From Casp-actino8 sp964563545 (GTDB lineage Bacteria; Actinomycetota; Acidimicrobiia; Acidimicrobiales; Ilumatobacteraceae): DNA of 48,650 nt. Shown here one piece after another: positions 37,788 through 46,777 of this stretch. The notes beneath the pieces are model-generated. The model ran no database searches, had not been told where the DNA came from, and saw nothing but the letters and a program-made list of their open reading frames with translations. The stretch's first letter is position 1; every line of letters starts with the position of its first letter. A program made the position numbers and the translations under genes. The stretch covers positions 1 through 48,650 of the forward strand of contig CAZLXB010000015.1 of assembly GCA_964563545.1 (NCBI GenBank), read 5' to 3'.

Positions 37788-38876
37788 TCAGCGCGTGGTG
37801 TTTCGACGTCGTCGAGCGTGACGGTCGAATGCGAGATCGACGAGTCGGTCGATCAGATCCGAATAACCGACTCCCGATGCTTGCCAGAGTTTCGGGTACA
37901 TCGAAATCGGGGTGAATCCCGGCATGGTGTTGACCTCGTTGCACAGAAAGCCGCGCCCGTCGGCTTCGTAGAAGAAGTCGACGCGAGCGAGTCCGTCGCA
38001 ACGCAGGATGCGGAAGATGTCGAGGGCGAGCTGTTGCACGTCTGCTGTCTCCGCGCCCGTGAGTTCGGCCGGCACGATCAGTTGCGCACCGTCGGTCACG
38101 TATTTGTCGTCGTAGTCGTAGAACTCGTTCCCGGGCACGATTTCGCCGGCGACGCTCACCCGGGGAGTGAGATTGCCGAGCACGGCGACTTCGATCTCGC
38201 GACCGCGTACCGCTTCCTCCACGACCGCGAACTCGTCGTATTGCAGAGCGAGGTCCACGGCGCTCCGCAACGACTCGCGATCCTTGGCCTTGGACACCCC
38301 GATCGACGAACCCATGTTGGCCGGTTTGACGAAGAGCGGCAGGCCGAGTTCGGCGACGACCGCATCGAGGCGGGCATCGGAGACTTCATCGGAGCGCAAC
38401 ACCGCGTAGCGCGGTTGGGGCACGCCGTGACGGGCGAGTACGTCCTTGGCCATCGCCTTGTCCATCGCGACCGCCGAACCGAGGACGCCGGAGCCGACGT
38501 ACGGAAGATCGAGCAGTTCGAGGAGTCCCTGCACCGTGCCGTCCTCGCCCATGGGTCCGTGCAGAAGTGGCATCACGACGGTCCGACCCTGGCTTGCGGC
38601 AGCGGCCAGTACGGGAGCCGACGACACCGGGAGTCCGTCCACCGTGAGTCGATCGGGTATCTGGTCGGGTCCGGCCTCCACGGCCTTCATGGCGTTCTCG
38701 GCGAGATGCCACTGACCGTCGCGGTCGATACCGATCGCAGTGATCGCATACCGGGAGCGGTCCACGGCCCGCATCACGTGGGCGGCGGTCACGCAACTCA
38801 CGTCGTGTTCGGCCGATCGACCTCCGAAGAGGATCACGAGGTTGATCGGCGCGAGGTTGATCGGACCATCCGCCAC
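37788..38876 (-). CDS. ddl: D-alanine--D-alanine ligase
   Basis: Joins two D-alanines with ATP for peptidoglycan precursor synthesis. The 362 residues show the family signature from the start: LVILFGGRSAEHDVSCVTA, HGPMGEDGTVQGLLELLDLPYVGSGVLGSAVAMDKAMAK, the glycine-rich loop FVKPANMGSSIGVSKA, and the metal site RVDFFYEADGRGFLCNEVNTMPGFT. The GTG at 38876 is supported by TAGGGT six bases upstream and places FGGRSAEHD near residue 17 as expected. Divergent from the winged-helix gene; no other cell-wall gene is adjacent. Confidence 0.96.
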   Translation of the reverse strand: MADGPINLAPINLVILFGGRSAEHDVSCVTAAHVMRAVDRSRYAITAIGIDRDGQWHLAENAMKAVEAGPDQIPDRLTVDGLPVSSAPVLAAAASQGRTVVMPLLHGPMGEDGTVQGLLELLDLPYVGSGVLGSAVAMDKAMAKDVLARHGVPQPRYAVLRSDEVSDARLDAVVAELGLPLFVKPANMGSSIGVSKAKDRESLRSAVDLALQYDEFAVVEEAVRGREIEVAVLGNLTPRVSVAGEIVPGNEFYDYDDKYVTDGAQLIVPAELTGAETADVQQLALDIFRILRCDGLARVDFFYEADGRGFLCNEVNTMPGFTPISMYPKLWQASGVGYSDLIDRLVDLAFDRHARRRRNTTR

Positions 38877-38882
38877 GATCCG

Positions 38883-38888
38883 ACCCTA
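38883..38888 (-). promoter_or_regulatory. -10 box of ddl
   Basis: TAGGGT on the minus strand followed by CGGATC and the GTG start; the same hexamer and spacing as at the aldo/keto reductase gene. Confidence 0.5.
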
Positions 38889-38933
38889 CCGGAGGGCGGT
38901 CGAAGCAGTCGGGCACTGCATGTTCACGACAAC

Positions 38934-38939
38934 TACGAT
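38934..38939 (+). promoter_or_regulatory. -10 box of the winged-helix/dapA/rnj operon
   Basis: TACGAT followed by six bases (CGGCAC) and the ATG at 38946; leaderless geometry. It would drive three genes joined by one-base overlaps. Confidence 0.5.
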
Positions 38940-38945
38940 CGGCAC

Positions 38946-39557
38946 ATGCCCTCCGAGCCGCGGTTTCTCACGCATCATGCGCTCCGGATCAAAGGTTTCG
39001 CCAAAGCCGAGACCCTGGCCGAGATCGCCGACCTCGAACACGCGCTCGTGGAGAGTCACCTTCGCGACATGGAGCGCGAGGAGTTGGCGATGTTCCGCGA
39101 AGCCAGGTCTTTGTGGCAACTGACCCCGAGCGGCAAGGCGGCTCACCCCGAGTTGCTGGCGGCCGATGTGGCCACGGTCGACTTGTCGCGCCTCGGCCGG
39201 GTCTACGAGACGTTCCTCGAACTCAATGGTGCTTTCAAGGAGTTGTGCGGTGACTGGCAGCTACGCGACGGCGCCCCCAACGATCACTCCGATCCGGCAT
39301 ACGACAAGAAGGTGATCGCTCGCCTGACCGAGCTCAACGGCGACGCACAACCCGTCGTGGTCGGTATGGCTGAGGTGATCGGACGGCTGTCGCCCTATGC
39401 GCCGCGCCTCGCGACGACGTGCCGGCTCGTCGAGCAAGGTCGGCACAACATGTTCACCGGCGTGATGTGCGGTTCGTTCCACGACGTGTGGATGGAACTC
39501 CACGAGGACCTCATCCTCACTCAGCGGATCGACCGCGCCGCGGAAGGGAGTTTCTGA
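38946..39557 (+). CDS. Winged-helix protein, possible regulator
   Basis: A 203-residue protein not assigned to a named family. The N-terminal 70 residues look like a winged helix: FLTHHALRIKGFAKAETLAEI, then a recognition-like helix, then LWQLTPSGKAAH, which resembles the wing of MarR-like domains. The C-terminal 130 residues are helical, with LGRVYETFLELNGAFKELCGDW and a Cys/His-containing stretch (RHNMFTGVMCGSFHDVW), and match nothing I know. It overlaps dapA by one base (TGATG), so it is translationally coupled to dapA and rnj and could control them; this is inference. Confidence 0.75.
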   Translation: MPSEPRFLTHHALRIKGFAKAETLAEIADLEHALVESHLRDMEREELAMFREARSLWQLTPSGKAAHPELLAADVATVDLSRLGRVYETFLELNGAFKELCGDWQLRDGAPNDHSDPAYDKKVIARLTELNGDAQPVVVGMAEVIGRLSPYAPRLATTCRLVEQGRHNMFTGVMCGSFHDVWMELHEDLILTQRIDRAAEGSF

Positions 39558-40456
39558 TGGCTCGCTTCGGACGCGTCATCACGGCGATGGTGACCCCCTT
39601 CGACCGAGACGGACGACTCGATCTCGACGGCGCCCGTCGCCTGGCCCGATGGCTACAGGACAACGGGAATGACGGTCTCGTGATCGCCGGTACCACCGGT
39701 GAGGCGCCAGTGCTCACCGACGACGAACGTCTCAGCCTTTTCGCGGCCGTGATCGAGGCCGTGACCATTCCGGTGATCGCCGGGACCGGGACCAACGACA
39801 CGTTGCACTCGATCCACATGACCAAGGAGGCGACACGTCTCGGTGCGGCGGGAGTTCTCGTGGTGGCTCCGTATTACAACCGCCCTCCGCAGGCGGGAAT
39901 CGACGCGCACATCCGAGCGGTGGCCGGCAGCACCGATCTCCCGGTCGTGGTGTACGACATTCCGGTGCGCACCGGGCGCAAGATCAACACGTCCACCTTG
40001 CTCACACTCGCGCGCGAGGTTTCCAATGTCGTCGCCCTCAAGGATGCGGCCGGCAATCCGGGCGAGACCGCCAACGTGATCGCCCAGGCACCAGCCGGAT
40101 TCGAGGTGTACAGCGGCGATGACGGTCTGACCCTTCCGCTGATGGCCGTGGGCGCGGTGGGCGTGATCGGAGTGGCGACGCACTGGTCGGCCCCCGAACA
40201 CCAGAAGATGTTCGATCGGTGGCAGGCCGGCGACACCGCCGGGGCGCGCGCCGTGAATCAGGTGTTGCTCGAGAGTTTCGCCTACGAGACCGGCGACGAC
40301 TCGCCGAACCCGATTCCGTCCAAGGTGATGATGAACCACCTCGGAGTCGCAGTGGGGGAGTGCCGTTTGCCCATGGGCCCACCGGCCGACTTCGTGTTGC
40401 CTCGCGCGATCAAGGTGATCGAGAACCTGCGCGCCTACCGCCAACGGAACGACTGA
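39557..40456 (+). CDS. dapA: 4-hydroxy-tetrahydrodipicolinate synthase
   Basis: Condenses pyruvate with aspartate semialdehyde, the first committed step to lysine and diaminopimelate. The 299-residue TIM barrel has all expected residues: Thr46-Thr47 (AGTTGEAP), Tyr133 and Arg138 (VYDIPVRTG), and the Schiff-base Lys162 (VALKDAAGN). The ATG at 39557 overlaps the preceding stop by one base; the longer open frame upstream lies in the winged-helix gene. Its own stop overlaps rnj the same way. dapA-rnj adjacency is a well-known actinobacterial order. Confidence 0.97.
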   Translation: MARFGRVITAMVTPFDRDGRLDLDGARRLARWLQDNGNDGLVIAGTTGEAPVLTDDERLSLFAAVIEAVTIPVIAGTGTNDTLHSIHMTKEATRLGAAGVLVVAPYYNRPPQAGIDAHIRAVAGSTDLPVVVYDIPVRTGRKINTSTLLTLAREVSNVVALKDAAGNPGETANVIAQAPAGFEVYSGDDGLTLPLMAVGAVGVIGVATHWSAPEHQKMFDRWQAGDTAGARAVNQVLLESFAYETGDDSPNPIPSKVMMNHLGVAVGECRLPMGPPADFVLPRAIKVIENLRAYRQRND

Positions 40457-42117
40457 TGCCGCAGAACGTGCGCGTGGTCTTCCTTGGCGGGTTGGGGGAG
40501 ATCGGTCGAAATTGCATGGTGATCGAGCAGGACGATCGGCTTCTTCTCATCGATTGCGGTCTCATGTTCCCCGATGCCGACATGCATGGCATCGATCTCG
40601 TGCTACCCGACTTCACCTGGTTGCGCGAGAACGCCGACCGGATAGAGGGATGTGTCGCCACGCATGGACACGAGGACCACGTCGGCGGTCTGCAGTTCCT
40701 GCTCCGTGACGTCGAGTTCCCCATCTTCGGCTCGGCGGTCACGCTCGGATTGGCCCGCGGCCGAATCGAGGAGGCCGGACTGCTCGGACGCACCGAATTG
40801 GTGACGGTTCAGGACGGCGAACGTCGCCGTATCGGACCATTCGACGTCGAGTTCATTCCGGTCACCCATTCGGTTCCGCATGCCTTCGCCATCGCCGTGC
40901 ACACGTCGCAGGGAGTCATCCTGCATTCTGGCGACTTCAAACTCGACCTCACGCCGGTCGACGGGCGGCGTACCGATCTCTCGCGCATCGGAGCCATCGC
41001 ATCGGGTGAGGGCATTCGGTTGCTCATGTGCGATTCGACCAACGCCGAAGAACGCGGACACGCGCCGAGCGAGACTTCGATCGGCGCAGTTCTCCGGGCC
41101 CTCTTCCACGAGCACCGCGACCGTCGGATCATCACGGCGAGTTTCGCGAGCCACATCCATCGTGTGCAGCAGATCATCGATGCCGCCGTGGCGACCGACC
41201 GCAAGGTCGCGACCCTCGGTCGGTCCATGCAGAAGAACGTCCGCATGGCGCGTGATCTCGGAATCCTGACCGTGCCCGATGCAACTCTCATCGACATCGA
41301 GCAGATCGACGACTTCCCGCCGCACCGTACCTGCGTGATCTCGACTGGTAGCCAGGGCGAACCGATGTCGGCGTTGTCCTTGCTCGCGCGCGGCGACAGC
41401 AAGTGGCTCAAGGTCGGCGAGCACGACACCGTGATCCTCTCGAGTCACGCCATTCCGGGCAACGAGTTCAACGTCACGCGAGTGATCGACGGACTCCTAC
41501 GGGCCGGAGCCGAAGTCGTGCACTCGGGCATTGCCGATGTCCATGCCACGGGCCACGCACAGGCCGATGAACTAAAGACGTATCTCTCGATCGCCCGGCC
41601 GGAATGGTTCATCCCGGTTCACGGCGAGTACCGGCACCTCGTGGCCAACGCGAAACTCGGCCACCTCATGGGAATCCCGGCGACCAACGTCCTTCTCTGC
41701 GAGGACGGTGACGTCGTCGAGATATCCGCCGAAGGTGTTTCGCCCGTCGCGCGAGTGCCGGCTGGTTATCTGTACGTGGACGGAATCGTCGGTGATGTGG
41801 GCCAAGGAGTGCTGCGCGATCGCCGCGTGCTCGCCGAGGAGGGTGTGGTCGTCGTGGTCGTCACCGTCGACATCGGAAGTGGCAAGGTCCTGACCGGTCC
41901 CGAGATCATCACGCGTGGATGGGTGTACGCCCCCGAGGCCGAGGATCTCCTCGACGAAGCCTGCGATGTGGTTGCGGCGGCCGTGGAGAAGGCGCTCGCC
42001 GAAGGAGTTCGCAATCCGGAGGGTCTCGAACAAGACGTGCGACGTGCCGCGGGACGCTTCGTCAACGAACGCACGAAACGTCGTCCGATGATCGTTCCGG
42101 TGGTCATGGAGGCCTAG
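40456..42117 (+). CDS. rnj: Ribonuclease J
   Basis: Metallo-beta-lactamase/beta-CASP ribonuclease with 5-prime exonuclease and endonuclease activity in mRNA decay and rRNA maturation. The 553-residue length is normal. The zinc motif HGHEDH is at residues 70-75, with further ligands in HSGDFKLD and a C-terminal VHGEYRHL block. IGRNCMVIE near the N-terminus is typical. The ATG at 40456 overlaps the dapA stop by one base (TGATG). In a genome rich in leaderless mRNAs, RNase J access to short 5-prime ends may matter; that remark is inference. Confidence 0.97.
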   Translation: MPQNVRVVFLGGLGEIGRNCMVIEQDDRLLLIDCGLMFPDADMHGIDLVLPDFTWLRENADRIEGCVATHGHEDHVGGLQFLLRDVEFPIFGSAVTLGLARGRIEEAGLLGRTELVTVQDGERRRIGPFDVEFIPVTHSVPHAFAIAVHTSQGVILHSGDFKLDLTPVDGRRTDLSRIGAIASGEGIRLLMCDSTNAEERGHAPSETSIGAVLRALFHEHRDRRIITASFASHIHRVQQIIDAAVATDRKVATLGRSMQKNVRMARDLGILTVPDATLIDIEQIDDFPPHRTCVISTGSQGEPMSALSLLARGDSKWLKVGEHDTVILSSHAIPGNEFNVTRVIDGLLRAGAEVVHSGIADVHATGHAQADELKTYLSIARPEWFIPVHGEYRHLVANAKLGHLMGIPATNVLLCEDGDVVEISAEGVSPVARVPAGYLYVDGIVGDVGQGVLRDRRVLAEEGVVVVVVTVDIGSGKVLTGPEIITRGWVYAPEAEDLLDEACDVVAAAVEKALAEGVRNPEGLEQDVRRAAGRFVNERTKRRPMIVPVVMEA

Positions 42118-42149
42118 GGGTGATCCCGAACGCGCTCGCACCCCGTTGC

Positions 42150-42155
42150 TAGCGT
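42150..42155 (+). promoter_or_regulatory. -10 box of ftsK
   Basis: TAGCGT followed by seven bases (TCGTTCG) and the ATG at 42163; leaderless geometry. Confidence 0.5.
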
Positions 42156-42162
42156 TCGTTCG

Positions 42163-44496
42163 ATGGCCGCCAAGAAGTCCGCACCTCGCGCGTCGTCCGG
42201 CGGTCGTGGCGAAGTCCGCCAGGCGATATCGGGTCGCGAGAACGAACTCGCCGCCATCGCGGTATTCGCGGTCGGCGTACTGATCGCCCTTGCCGTCTAC
42301 TTCCGTCTCGCCGGTCCGGTCGGACGTGGTGCCGACACCGGACTCGGTGCCGCGATCGGCCTTGGTCGGTATCTGTTGCCACCCGTGACCGGTGTGGTCG
42401 GTTGGTCCTTGTTGCGCGGTGATCAGGCGCCGAGCCGGATGAAGTTGATTCTCGGCTGGGGTGCGATCTCGATCGCCGTTCTCGGACTACTGCACGTGTT
42501 CCGAGGTCCGGATGGCTACAGCGGTATCGACGACCTCGGGGGTGCCGGAGGCTGGATCGGTGCCGTCGTGGGGCAGTCACTCGACGCGCTCGTTCAGCCG
42601 GTGGGGGCATCGATCGTGATGGTGCTCCTCGCTCTCTGCGGCACCTTGCTCGTCTCGGAACTGTCCTTGAAGGGACTCCTCGACGTCATGGTCGATGCCA
42701 TGAGGTCGTTGGCCGGTTGGCTACGCGCGGGAGTGCGCAATGCGACCGACGACCTCGGAACTCTCACGAGCGATCGTGAGGATGCGCAGCCGTCGGTGGG
42801 TCGGACCGTCATCGAGCCGGGTTTTGCGCCTCTCGTTCCGGCCGAACCCGATGAACCCGAGCCGGCCGCCGACATCGAGCCCGTCGACGAGACGGAACCC
42901 GATGACGAGCCGGTCGTGCCGGCCAAGCGTCCGCGTCGCGAGCCGCGTGTGATCGAACCGTCGAACACGACCGGTCCGGCCCAGCAGACCGAACTTCCGG
43001 TCAAGACCTCCACGCCTCGCGGTGACTGGGTTCTGCCGACCAACTCGATGCTCGTACGTTCCGGTGCGCAGTCGATCGACGAAGCCGAGATCGACCGTCG
43101 GGGGAGGATCCTCGAGGAATCGCTTTCGTCGCACGGTGTCGACGTGCGGCTCGTCGGGCGAACCGTGGGCCCGACCGTCACGCGTTACGAACTCGAACTC
43201 GGGCCCGGGGTGAAGGTCGCGCGGGTCACGAGTCTGCAAAAGGACATCGCGTATTCGCTCGCTGCCACCGACGTGCGAATCCTTGCCCCGATCCCCGGTC
43301 GTTCGGCGATCGGCATCGAGGTGCCCAACAGCTCCCGGCAGCTCGTTGCCCTCGGCGATCTCATGGCCTCGGCGGAGGCCAAGGCAGCCACTCATCCCCT
43401 CGACGTCGCCATCGGCAAGGACATCTCCGGACGATCGGTGTTCCTCAATCTCTCCACGACACCGCACCTGCTGATCGCGGGCGCCACCGGTGCCGGAAAG
43501 TCGAGTGGGATCAACTGCATCATCACGTCGCTTCTGATGCGCACCACCCCCGATCAGGTGCGTTTGATCCTGGTCGATCCGAAGCAGGTCGAGATGGGCC
43601 AGTACAACCGCCTTCCGCATCTGCTGACGCAACCGGTCAACAACCCGAAGAAGGCCGCCAACGCCCTCGCGTGGGCGGTACGCGAGATGGAGAAGCGCTA
43701 CGACCTCCTCTACGAGATGGGTTATCGCGACATCACCGGATACAACGCCGCCTTCGACCGGGGTGAACTCGAGGCCGAAGCCGGGAGCGACCGCGAATTC
43801 GAGCGCATGAAGTACATCGTCGTGATCGTCGACGAATTGAACGACCTCATGATGGTCGCCGCGCGCGACGTGGAGGAGAGCATCACGCGGATCGCGCAAA
43901 AGGCTCGCGCGGTCGGCATCCACCTGATCATCGCCACGCAGCGTCCGTCGGTGAACGTCATCACCGGCGTCATCAAGGCCAACATCCCGGCGCGTATGGC
44001 GTTCGCGGTGTCGAGTCAGATGGACAGTCGCGTGATCCTCGACCAGATCGGAGCCGAGAAGTTGGTCGGTCGTGGAGACATGCTCCTGCTCCCGGGCAAC
44101 TCATCGGTCGCTCAGCGAATCCAAGGTTGTTGGGTCACCGAGGACGAAGTCCGCAAGGTCGTGGCCCATTGGCGCAAACAGGCACCCGAGGTCACCTACG
44201 TGCAGGGTGTGGAAGGTGACGAACCGGCGGCCGGCAGCCCGGCCGGCCTCGGGATCACCGACAGTTACGGTGGCGACAGTGACGACGACGAGGCGATGGT
44301 TCGCCAGGCCATCGAGCTCGTGGTGCGCAGCCAACTCGGTTCGACGTCGATGCTCCAGCGCAAGTTGAAAGTGGGCTTCGCGCGAGCCGGGCGCATCATG
44401 GACATCCTCGAAGAGCGTGGGGTCGTCGGTCCGAGCACGGGCAGCAAGGCGCGCGAGGTCCTCTGGACCGTCGAGGACCTCGACAAGCCGGAGTGA
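42163..44496 (+). CDS. ftsK: DNA translocase FtsK/SpoIIIE
   Basis: Septal DNA pump that moves chromosomes out of the closing septum and directs XerCD recombination. The 777 residues comprise four N-terminal transmembrane helices (to about 180), an acidic Pro/Glu-rich linker (about 200-285), and the motor with Walker A GATGAGKSSG near 440 and Walker B IVVIVDELNDLMM near 550. The C-terminal gamma winged-helix domain (RQAIELVVRSQLGSTSMLQRKLKVGFARAGRIMDILEERGVVGP) reads KOPS. The linker is short, as usual in Actinobacteria. Start ATG at 42163, with TAGCGT 7 bases upstream. Confidence 0.97.
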   Translation: MAAKKSAPRASSGGRGEVRQAISGRENELAAIAVFAVGVLIALAVYFRLAGPVGRGADTGLGAAIGLGRYLLPPVTGVVGWSLLRGDQAPSRMKLILGWGAISIAVLGLLHVFRGPDGYSGIDDLGGAGGWIGAVVGQSLDALVQPVGASIVMVLLALCGTLLVSELSLKGLLDVMVDAMRSLAGWLRAGVRNATDDLGTLTSDREDAQPSVGRTVIEPGFAPLVPAEPDEPEPAADIEPVDETEPDDEPVVPAKRPRREPRVIEPSNTTGPAQQTELPVKTSTPRGDWVLPTNSMLVRSGAQSIDEAEIDRRGRILEESLSSHGVDVRLVGRTVGPTVTRYELELGPGVKVARVTSLQKDIAYSLAATDVRILAPIPGRSAIGIEVPNSSRQLVALGDLMASAEAKAATHPLDVAIGKDISGRSVFLNLSTTPHLLIAGATGAGKSSGINCIITSLLMRTTPDQVRLILVDPKQVEMGQYNRLPHLLTQPVNNPKKAANALAWAVREMEKRYDLLYEMGYRDITGYNAAFDRGELEAEAGSDREFERMKYIVVIVDELNDLMMVAARDVEESITRIAQKARAVGIHLIIATQRPSVNVITGVIKANIPARMAFAVSSQMDSRVILDQIGAEKLVGRGDMLLLPGNSSVAQRIQGCWVTEDEVRKVVAHWRKQAPEVTYVQGVEGDEPAAGSPAGLGITDSYGGDSDDDEAMVRQAIELVVRSQLGSTSMLQRKLKVGFARAGRIMDILEERGVVGPSTGSKAREVLWTVEDLDKPE

Positions 44497-44509
44497 TCGG
44501 GCCCCGATC
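44495..44509. promoter_or_regulatory. Palindrome between ftsK and the SMP-30 gene
   Basis: GATCGGG-C-CCCGATC, perfect 7-base arms around one base, overlapping the ftsK stop and 20 bases before the SMP-30 start. The one-base centre makes a hairpin terminator poor; an operator for the downstream gene is more likely. A weak -10 (CATGAT, 44518-44523) follows, six bases before the ATG at 44530. Confidence 0.35.
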
Positions 44510-44529
44510 GGGCGTGGCATGATCTCGCC

Positions 44530-45465
44530 ATGGGATCAATGGGGGAAATCGTCGAAGTCGCCTCGGGGTTGAAGTTCCCCGAAGGCCCGATCGCCATGAA
44601 CGACGGCAGTGTCGTTCTGGTGGAGATGTTCGGACCGCGCATCACGCGTGTGTTCCCGGATGGCCGCAAGGAGACCGTGGCCGAGATCGCGGGTGGGCCG
44701 AACGGTGCCGCGATCGGACCCGACGGTGCCCTCTACCTCTGCAACAACGGCGGATGCTTCACCGAAGTCGACTTCGGTGGCTTGTGTTTCCCGGGGCCGT
44801 ACGACAAGTCGCGCTACATCGGTGGACGGATCCAGCGCGTCGACCTCTCGACTGGCGCCGTGGCCGACCTTTATACGCACTGTGACGGTCGAGCCCTGCG
44901 AGCCCCGAACGACATCGTGTTCGACACCCATGGCGGCTTCTACTTCACCGATCACGGAATCCGTGACAACGAGGCCCGCACGAGCGACCTCACCGGCATC
45001 TACTACGCCAAGGCCGATGGTTCGAAAATCACCGAAATCGCGTTCCCGGCCGAGGGGCCCAACGGCATCGGACTGTCACCGGATGGCAAGACGCTCTATT
45101 ACGCGGAGACCCACACCGGTCGCGTGTTCCAGCGCGGCATCGTCGCACCGGGTGAACTCACGCCGACGGCACCGGGTGACACGAGTTCGCTGCTGTGCGG
45201 ACTTCCGGGTCTGCAACTTCTCGATTCGCTCGGTGTCGACGGCGCCGGCAACGTGTGCGTCGCGACTCTCGTCAACGGTGGAGTCACCGTGATTGCGCCG
45301 TCCGGTGAGGTTCTGCACCATGTGGCCACCGGTGATCTCCTCACGACCAACATCTGCTTCGCCGCCGATGGAAGTTCGACCGCATGGATCACTCTGTCGG
45401 GCACCGGACGTCTGGTGAAGATGAACTGGGCCTATCCGGGTCTGCGTTTGGCCCACACCGCGTAG
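44530..45465 (+). CDS. SMP-30/gluconolactonase-like beta-propeller protein
   Basis: A 311-residue six-bladed propeller of the SMP-30/gluconolactonase/LRE family: FPEGPIAMNDGSVV, GPNGAAIGPDGALYLCNNGG, APNDIVFDTHGGFYFTDHG and EGPNGIGLSPDGKTLYYAETHTGRV. The Glu, Asn and Asp residues in these repeats match the divalent-metal site of lactonases. Likely hydrolyses a sugar-derived or other lactone; the substrate is unknown. An ATG at 44539 is also possible. It interrupts the usual ftsK to pgsA run, and its function looks unrelated to its neighbours. Confidence 0.88.
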   Translation: MGSMGEIVEVASGLKFPEGPIAMNDGSVVLVEMFGPRITRVFPDGRKETVAEIAGGPNGAAIGPDGALYLCNNGGCFTEVDFGGLCFPGPYDKSRYIGGRIQRVDLSTGAVADLYTHCDGRALRAPNDIVFDTHGGFYFTDHGIRDNEARTSDLTGIYYAKADGSKITEIAFPAEGPNGIGLSPDGKTLYYAETHTGRVFQRGIVAPGELTPTAPGDTSSLLCGLPGLQLLDSLGVDGAGNVCVATLVNGGVTVIAPSGEVLHHVATGDLLTTNICFAADGSSTAWITLSGTGRLVKMNWAYPGLRLAHTA

Positions 45466-45489
45466 CCGGACCGCTCGGCGCATCACCGG

Positions 45490-45495
45490 TAGCAT
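45490..45495 (+). promoter_or_regulatory. -10 box of the rimO-pgsA-cinA operon
   Basis: TAGCAT followed by seven bases (CGACGAG) and the GTG at 45503; leaderless geometry. Confidence 0.5.
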
Positions 45496-45502
45496 CGACG
45501 AG

Positions 45503-46777
45503 GTGAATTCCGGGGGCAAGCGCTTCTATGTCGAGACGCTCGGCTGTCCGAAGAATCAGGTCGATTCCGACAAATTGATCGGCACGCTTCTGGCCGACGG
45601 CATGCGCCCGGTCGAGGAAGCCGAGGACGCCGACCTAGTGGTCGTGAACACCTGCGCGTTCATCGAGGACGCGCGACGCGAATCGATCGACACGATCCTG
45701 GCCCTCGACGAACGCCGAGCGACCGGCTCGCAACTGATCGTCACCGGTTGCATGGCCGAGCGTTACGGCGACGAACTCGCTTCGGCGCTGCCCGAGGTGG
45801 ACCTGGTGGCCGGTTTCGGAGTGCCGGTGAGCCCGTCGGGACGCAAGACGATCCCGGTCTCGTCGACTCCGATACCCACTCTCGATCTTCTCAATCTGCC
45901 GCGACCGCGTTCGTCCTCGCCATGGGCATACGTGAAGATCGCCGAAGGTTGCGACCGAACGTGCGGATTCTGCGCGATCCCGTCTTTCCGTGGACCGCAG
46001 CGGAGTCGGGACGTGGCGGCGATCCTGGCCGAGGTCGAACAGCTCGAGGCGCGCGAGATCGTTCTCGTGGCCCAGGACCTCGCGAGTTACGGCAAGGACC
46101 GACCCGACGAACTCGGCGCCGGTTCGATCGTGGCCCTTGTCGACGACGTCGCTTCGCGTGTTGATCGCACGAGGCTTCTCTATCTGTACCCGAGTGACCT
46201 CTCCGATGAACTCGTCGATGCGATCTGTCGAACGGGTGTGCCCTATTTCGACCTGTCGCTTCAGCACGTGAGCAAGCCGTTGTTGCGGCGCATGCGTCGG
46301 TGGGGGGACGGCGATCGCTTCCTCGATCGGATCGACGACATCCGCCGACGCGAACCCGAAGCGGCGTTCCGCAGCAACTTCATCGTCGGCTATCCGGGCG
46401 AGACCGAGGAGGATCACGACCAACTGCTGGCGTTCGTCGAACGGGCGCAACTCGACTGGTGCGGGTTCTTCGCCTACTCCGACGAGGAGGGCACCTACGC
46501 CCACGACCTCGATCAGCACGTTCCGGAAGCATTGATGCGCGAACGTCTGGCCGAACTCACGGAATTGCAGGACGCGATCACCGCCCGCCGTCGCGACGAT
46601 CTCATCGGCACCGCTCTGCGCGTCCTCGTCGATGAAGAGGGAGTGGCCCGTGGTCATCGTGAGGCTCCCGAGATCGACGGCATCGTGGAGGTGCCTCGTC
46701 ATCTCGCCGTCCGGGAGTTCCACGACGTGCGGGTGACGGCGGCGCTCGGCCCCGATCTCGTGGCGGAGGCCATCTGA
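45503..46777 (+). CDS. rimO: Ribosomal protein S12 methylthiotransferase
   Basis: Radical-SAM enzyme that adds a methylthio group to an aspartate of ribosomal protein S12. The 424 residues contain the N-terminal cluster domain (ETLGCPKNQVDSDKL, VVNTCAFIEDARRESID, VTGCMAERYGDEL), the radical-SAM motif CDRTCGFC near 149-156 and a C-terminal TRAM domain from about 355. The PKNQVDSD wording is RimO rather than MiaB. The GTG at 45503 is supported by TAGCAT 7 bases upstream. The pgsA ATG overlaps its stop by one base. RimO in this position beside pgsA is common in several phyla. Confidence 0.96.
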   Translation: MNSGGKRFYVETLGCPKNQVDSDKLIGTLLADGMRPVEEAEDADLVVVNTCAFIEDARRESIDTILALDERRATGSQLIVTGCMAERYGDELASALPEVDLVAGFGVPVSPSGRKTIPVSSTPIPTLDLLNLPRPRSSSPWAYVKIAEGCDRTCGFCAIPSFRGPQRSRDVAAILAEVEQLEAREIVLVAQDLASYGKDRPDELGAGSIVALVDDVASRVDRTRLLYLYPSDLSDELVDAICRTGVPYFDLSLQHVSKPLLRRMRRWGDGDRFLDRIDDIRRREPEAAFRSNFIVGYPGETEEDHDQLLAFVERAQLDWCGFFAYSDEEGTYAHDLDQHVPEALMRERLAELTELQDAITARRRDDLIGTALRVLVDEEGVARGHREAPEIDGIVEVPRHLAVREFHDVRVTAALGPDLVAEAI

